Of a DNA stretch of 64,000 bases, positions 61,700 to 64,000 are shown piece after piece. The DNA comes from Sphingobacterium sp. SGR-19 (GTDB lineage Bacteria > Bacteroidota > Bacteroidia > Sphingobacteriales > Sphingobacteriaceae), in NCBI RefSeq assembly GCF_011043555.1, contig NZ_JAAKGS010000009.1, positions 1 through 64,000 of the forward strand. Direction: 5' to 3'. The notes under the pieces are model-generated. The model was not told the DNA's origin. It worked only from the letters and a program-made list of their open reading frames with translations, and made no database searches. How positions within the stretch are numbered: the stretch's first letter is position 1; every line of letters begins with the position of its first letter. The position numbers and the translations under genes were made by a program.

Positions 61700-62392
61700 A
61701 TGAAGAAACATATTCCAAATACATTAACTTGTCTCAATCTTTTCAGTGGTTGCATCGGTGTTCTATTTGTATTAAAAGGGGAGTTTCTGCTGGCGTTCTA
61801 TTGTGTCGTCGCCTCGGGAATATTTGATTTTTTTGATGGAATGATTGCCAGGCTACTGCATGTTAAATCGGATATTGGGAAGGAGTTGGATTCTTTGGCT
61901 GATGTGATCAGTTTTGGTTTTTTACCGGGAGCGGTGTTGTATAAATTATTGGAAGCGTCTACAGATAGTGTTTACCTTCCATATTTAGGATTTATCGTCA
62001 CCGCATTTTCGGCGTTGAGATTGGCAAAGTTTAATATTGATGATAGGCAAACGTCCGAGTTTATAGGGCTTAACACACCGATGAATGCTTTTTTTATTAT
62101 GTCTCTGCCTTTTATAGGTGCTGTGCACCCGGCTTGGATATATCAGCCTTGGATATTACTTTCTATCGTAGTAATGGTTAGCTTCCTTTTAGTGTCTGAA
62201 ATCCGTTTATTCAGTATGAAATTATCTTCTTTGGGATGGAGGGAAAATAAGTTTAAATATATTTTCTTGTTTATGAGTATCGTTCTTCTGGTTACGCTTC
62301 GCTTTTCCGCTTTACCCCTCATTTTAATTTCCTATTTTATCTTCTCCCTACTGCATTTTAGGTTGCAGAAACGACAGGATAAATACAATTGA
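61700..62392 (+). CDS. pssA: CDP-diacylglycerol-serine O-phosphatidyltransferase
   Basis: A 230-residue integral membrane CDP-alcohol phosphatidyltransferase. The catalytic signature DGx2ARx8Gx3Dx3D is complete (DGMIARLLHVKSDIGKELDS followed by LAD, about residues 48-70). About six to seven membrane helices follow. The N-terminus IPNTLTCLNLFSGCIGV is typical of type II PssA. It makes phosphatidylserine, the precursor of phosphatidylethanolamine. I use the ATG at 61700; a GTG lies just before it at 61697. It follows the rho terminator at once, so it depends on read-through or an unrecognised promoter. Confidence 0.93.
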   Translation: MKKHIPNTLTCLNLFSGCIGVLFVLKGEFLLAFYCVVASGIFDFFDGMIARLLHVKSDIGKELDSLADVISFGFLPGAVLYKLLEASTDSVYLPYLGFIVTAFSALRLAKFNIDDRQTSEFIGLNTPMNAFFIMSLPFIGAVHPAWIYQPWILLSIVVMVSFLLVSEIRLFSMKLSSLGWRENKFKYIFLFMSIVLLVTLRFSALPLILISYFIFSLLHFRLQKRQDKYN

Positions 62393-62396
62393 TGCG

Positions 62397-62747
62397 CTAT
62401 GGTCTACTGCGATAATCGGCGATTTCCCACAGTAGTGTCCATATCTCATTTTCTATATCCAAAAACAATGTATGGATATAGGAGATATCTTCGCCATTTT
62501 TTCCAGCATATTCCAGCTGTTGCAGCTTCTCCCGCAACGCTTGTGCTCCAATATATTCCATGGTGGGTTTGATATGATGGGCCTTATTCGCTATCTCGAT
62601 ACGTACTTCTGACATGACGGCCTCTTTTAATGCTTGTAAATCAGAAGGTATCTGTTCTTGATAGAGTTTAAGAAATTGTAAGATCAACTCTTTATCGTTC
62701 ATCAGATTCTCTTGGAAAACCGATGGATTAATCAATCTGTATTGCAT
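62397..62747 (-). CDS. Stand-alone Hpt (histidine phosphotransfer) domain protein
   Basis: A 116-residue four-helix Hpt protein. The phospho-acceptor His lies in NKAHHIKPTMEYIG, equivalent to the AHxLKGS motif of phosphorelay proteins. The flanking helices (ELILQFLKLYQEQIPSDLQA, ALREKLQQLEYAGKNG) fit. It would shuttle phosphate between a hybrid histidine kinase and a response regulator, neither of which is encoded in the window. The start at 62747 overlaps folK by 20 bp; an upstream ATG at 62777 would overlap by 50 bp. It is translationally coupled to folK and convergent with pssA, 4 bp apart. Confidence 0.85.
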   Translation of the reverse strand: MQYRLINPSVFQENLMNDKELILQFLKLYQEQIPSDLQALKEAVMSEVRIEIANKAHHIKPTMEYIGAQALREKLQQLEYAGKNGEDISYIHTLFLDIENEIWTLLWEIADYRSRP

Positions 62748-63243
62748 CGTCGTCGTTTGGATTAAAGGGATGTACACTTAGACTATCTTCACATTGCGCT
62801 AACAAATCAACTGTTGTTAGGCCCAATTTAGGATGTTCCAGGAGAGGTGCAATTTCAGAGAGTGGAACCAACACAAATCGTCGATCGGGTAGATACGGGT
62901 GTGGAACAATTAAGCGTTCGTGTTGAATACATTCCTGATTAAAGTATAAAATGTCAATATCAATTACCCTTGCACCCCATTTCGATATGCGCACACGTCC
63001 CAGATTGTCTTCAATTGCTTGTATCTCGTCTAGGAGATCCAACGGTGAAAGATGAGTAGATATTAACGTCACCTGATTAAGGAATTTAGGCTGATCCGTC
63101 ACCCCCCAAGCCTCCGTTTCGTATAACGATGAACAAGCTTCTATCTTTCCCACCTGGCTTTCAATTTTCTCGAGAGCCTTTGCTAATTGCGTGGCAGGAT
63201 TCCCCAAATTTGCACCTAATAACAAAAACACCTTATTCATCAT
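62728..63243 (-). CDS. folK: 2-amino-4-hydroxy-6-hydroxymethyldihydropteridine diphosphokinase
   Basis: A 171-residue HPPK. The N-terminal FLLLGANLGNP, the pterin-binding FLNQVTLIST region and the catalytic block RISKWGARVIDIDILYFNQE (Asp pair for Mg-ATP), then VPHPYLPDRRFVLVPLSEIA, are the PROSITE-type HPPK features. It transfers pyrophosphate from ATP to the pterin in folate synthesis. It may start at 63243 or at the adjacent ATG at 63240. The other folate genes are not nearby. It is divergent from sppA and overlaps the Hpt gene at its 3' end. Confidence 0.95.
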   Translation of the reverse strand: MMNKVFLLLGANLGNPATQLAKALEKIESQVGKIEACSSLYETEAWGVTDQPKFLNQVTLISTHLSPLDLLDEIQAIEDNLGRVRISKWGARVIDIDILYFNQECIQHERLIVPHPYLPDRRFVLVPLSEIAPLLEHPKLGLTTVDLLAQCEDSLSVHPFNPNDDDAIQID

Positions 63244-63325
63244 CTAAAGATAAAGCTAATCTATTTAAATTTCGAATTCTTCAAAAGAAACCTCTAAATT
63301 AGAGACGAAAAAAATAAAGGATATT

Positions 63326-64000
63326 ATGAAGTCTTTTTTTAAATATGTTTTAGCAACGATCACAGGAACGGTCATCGTTTTCGTTGTTTTATTTTTGATA
63401 CTGATTGGATTTATCACGGCGACAGTGAGCAGTATGGGTGCGAAAGAGGAGATCTATGTTCCGTCAAGTGCCGTACTGTATGTTTCGTTAGATTATAATA
63501 TTCTTGAGCGTACGTCATCGAATCCCTGGGAAAGCATGAATTTACCGGGTTACGAAGAGATGAAATCGCTGGGATTAAACGATATCCTTTCACGCATCGC
63601 CGCAGCAAAAGGGGACGATCGCATAAAAGGTATATTCCTGAATCCTACATATGTTAATACCGGTATGGCAAGTTTAAAGGAGATCCGGGACGCATTGGTT
63701 GACTTTAAATCATCCGGTAAGTTTATTGTCGCATATAGCGATGTCTATACACAAAAAGCTTATTATCTAGCATCGGTAGCCGATGAAATTTATATGAATC
63801 CTGAAGGCTCTTTGGAGTTTAAGGGGCTTTCCGCCTCCGTCATGTTTATGAAAGAAGCATTGGACAAATTGGGGATAGAGATGCAGGTTGTCAAAGTCGG
63901 TACCTATAAATCGGCTGTTGAACCTTTTATCTTGAATGAAATGAGCAGAGCGAACAAGGAACAAATGACAGCCTATTTGGAGAGTATATATAGTACATTT
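63326..64000 (+). CDS. sppA: Signal peptide peptidase SppA (5' part, cut by the window edge)
   Basis: The first 225 codons of an SppA 67-kDa-type protease; the gene continues past position 64000. An N-terminal membrane helix (about residues 9-36) is followed by the S49 peptidase N-domain. VGTYKSAVEPFILNEMSRAN contains Lys195, equivalent to the catalytic Lys209 of E. coli SppA. The nucleophile Ser is expected in the missing C-terminal half. It degrades cleaved signal peptides in the inner membrane. The ATG at 63326 follows an A-rich AAAAAAATAAAGGATATT leader. A small palindrome (CTCTAA-A-TTAGAG) lies at 63292-63304. Confidence 0.93.
   Translation, partial: MKSFFKYVLATITGTVIVFVVLFLILIGFITATVSSMGAKEEIYVPSSAVLYVSLDYNILERTSSNPWESMNLPGYEEMKSLGLNDILSRIAAAKGDDRIKGIFLNPTYVNTGMASLKEIRDALVDFKSSGKFIVAYSDVYTQKAYYLASVADEIYMNPEGSLEFKGLSASVMFMKEALDKLGIEMQVVKVGTYKSAVEPFILNEMSRANKEQMTAYLESIYSTF

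Noticed and set aside
1..64000. tRNA, rRNA, CRISPR arrays, insertion sequences, prophage genes
   Set aside because: Read through all gaps; no cloverleaf, no regularly spaced repeats and no transposase or integrase frame was seen.

Overview
The window looks like chromosomal DNA of a member of the Bacteroidota, most likely the family Sphingobacteriaceae; the genus cannot be fixed from the sequence alone. The pointers are two SusC/SusD pairs, a fused CcoN-CcoO cbb3 oxidase subunit with a one-haem CcoP, a DUF6377 SusR-like regulator, a BrkB/M61/UPF0173 housekeeping set, and promoters of the Bacteroidota type (TTTG, about 18-21 bp, TAnnTTTG) with few Shine-Dalgarno sequences. No tRNA, rRNA, CRISPR array, insertion sequence or phage gene was seen. 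The last gene (sppA) runs off the right edge.

Layout. 0-3.8 kb: RNA and cell-wall housekeeping (TIGR01212 radical SAM protein, MazG-like pyrophosphohydrolase, RluB-type pseudouridine synthase, lytic transglycosylase). 3.9-9.8 kb: a cbb3 cytochrome oxidase operon, ccoNO-ccoQ-ccoP-ccoG-ccoH plus a TauE/SafE-type membrane protein. 9.8-15.7 kb: a tripartite RND efflux operon (acrA-acrB-nodT) on the minus strand, with a palindromic operator candidate in its leader. 15.8-20.1 kb: cardiolipin synthase and a large exported MG2-type protein.

20.2-35.3 kb is the most unusual region. A divergent DeoR regulator faces ten co-oriented genes: a polyol-type MFS permease, a 2-hydroxyacid dehydrogenase, an LsrK-like FGGY kinase, a ribulokinase-like FGGY kinase, a histidine phosphatase, an exported glycerophosphodiester phosphodiesterase, a lipoprotein with a Big2-like domain and a TagC/helveticin-like propeller, SusC, SusD and a DUF5689 lipoprotein. 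It has the architecture of a polysaccharide utilization locus but no glycoside hydrolase. I read it as a candidate scavenging system for phosphodiester-linked polyols (teichoic-acid-like or glycerophosphoryl-polyol substrates). This is inference.

35.4-38.8 kb: BrkB membrane protein, long-chain acyl-CoA synthetase and a small outer-membrane protein. 38.9-52.0 kb: an alpha-1,6-mannan utilization locus with its DUF6377 regulator (GH125, FHS sugar permease, SusC, SusD, SusE-like, two GH76). The mannan SusC gene carries a 14-bp perfect inverted repeat near its 5' end. 52-64 kb: housekeeping genes (M61 peptidase, two BadF-type sugar kinases, glutathione peroxidase, tdk, ybaB, UPF0173 hydrolase, rho, pssA, Hpt protein, folK, sppA). 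Two related GTAGAGACG palindromes sit between convergent gene pairs here.
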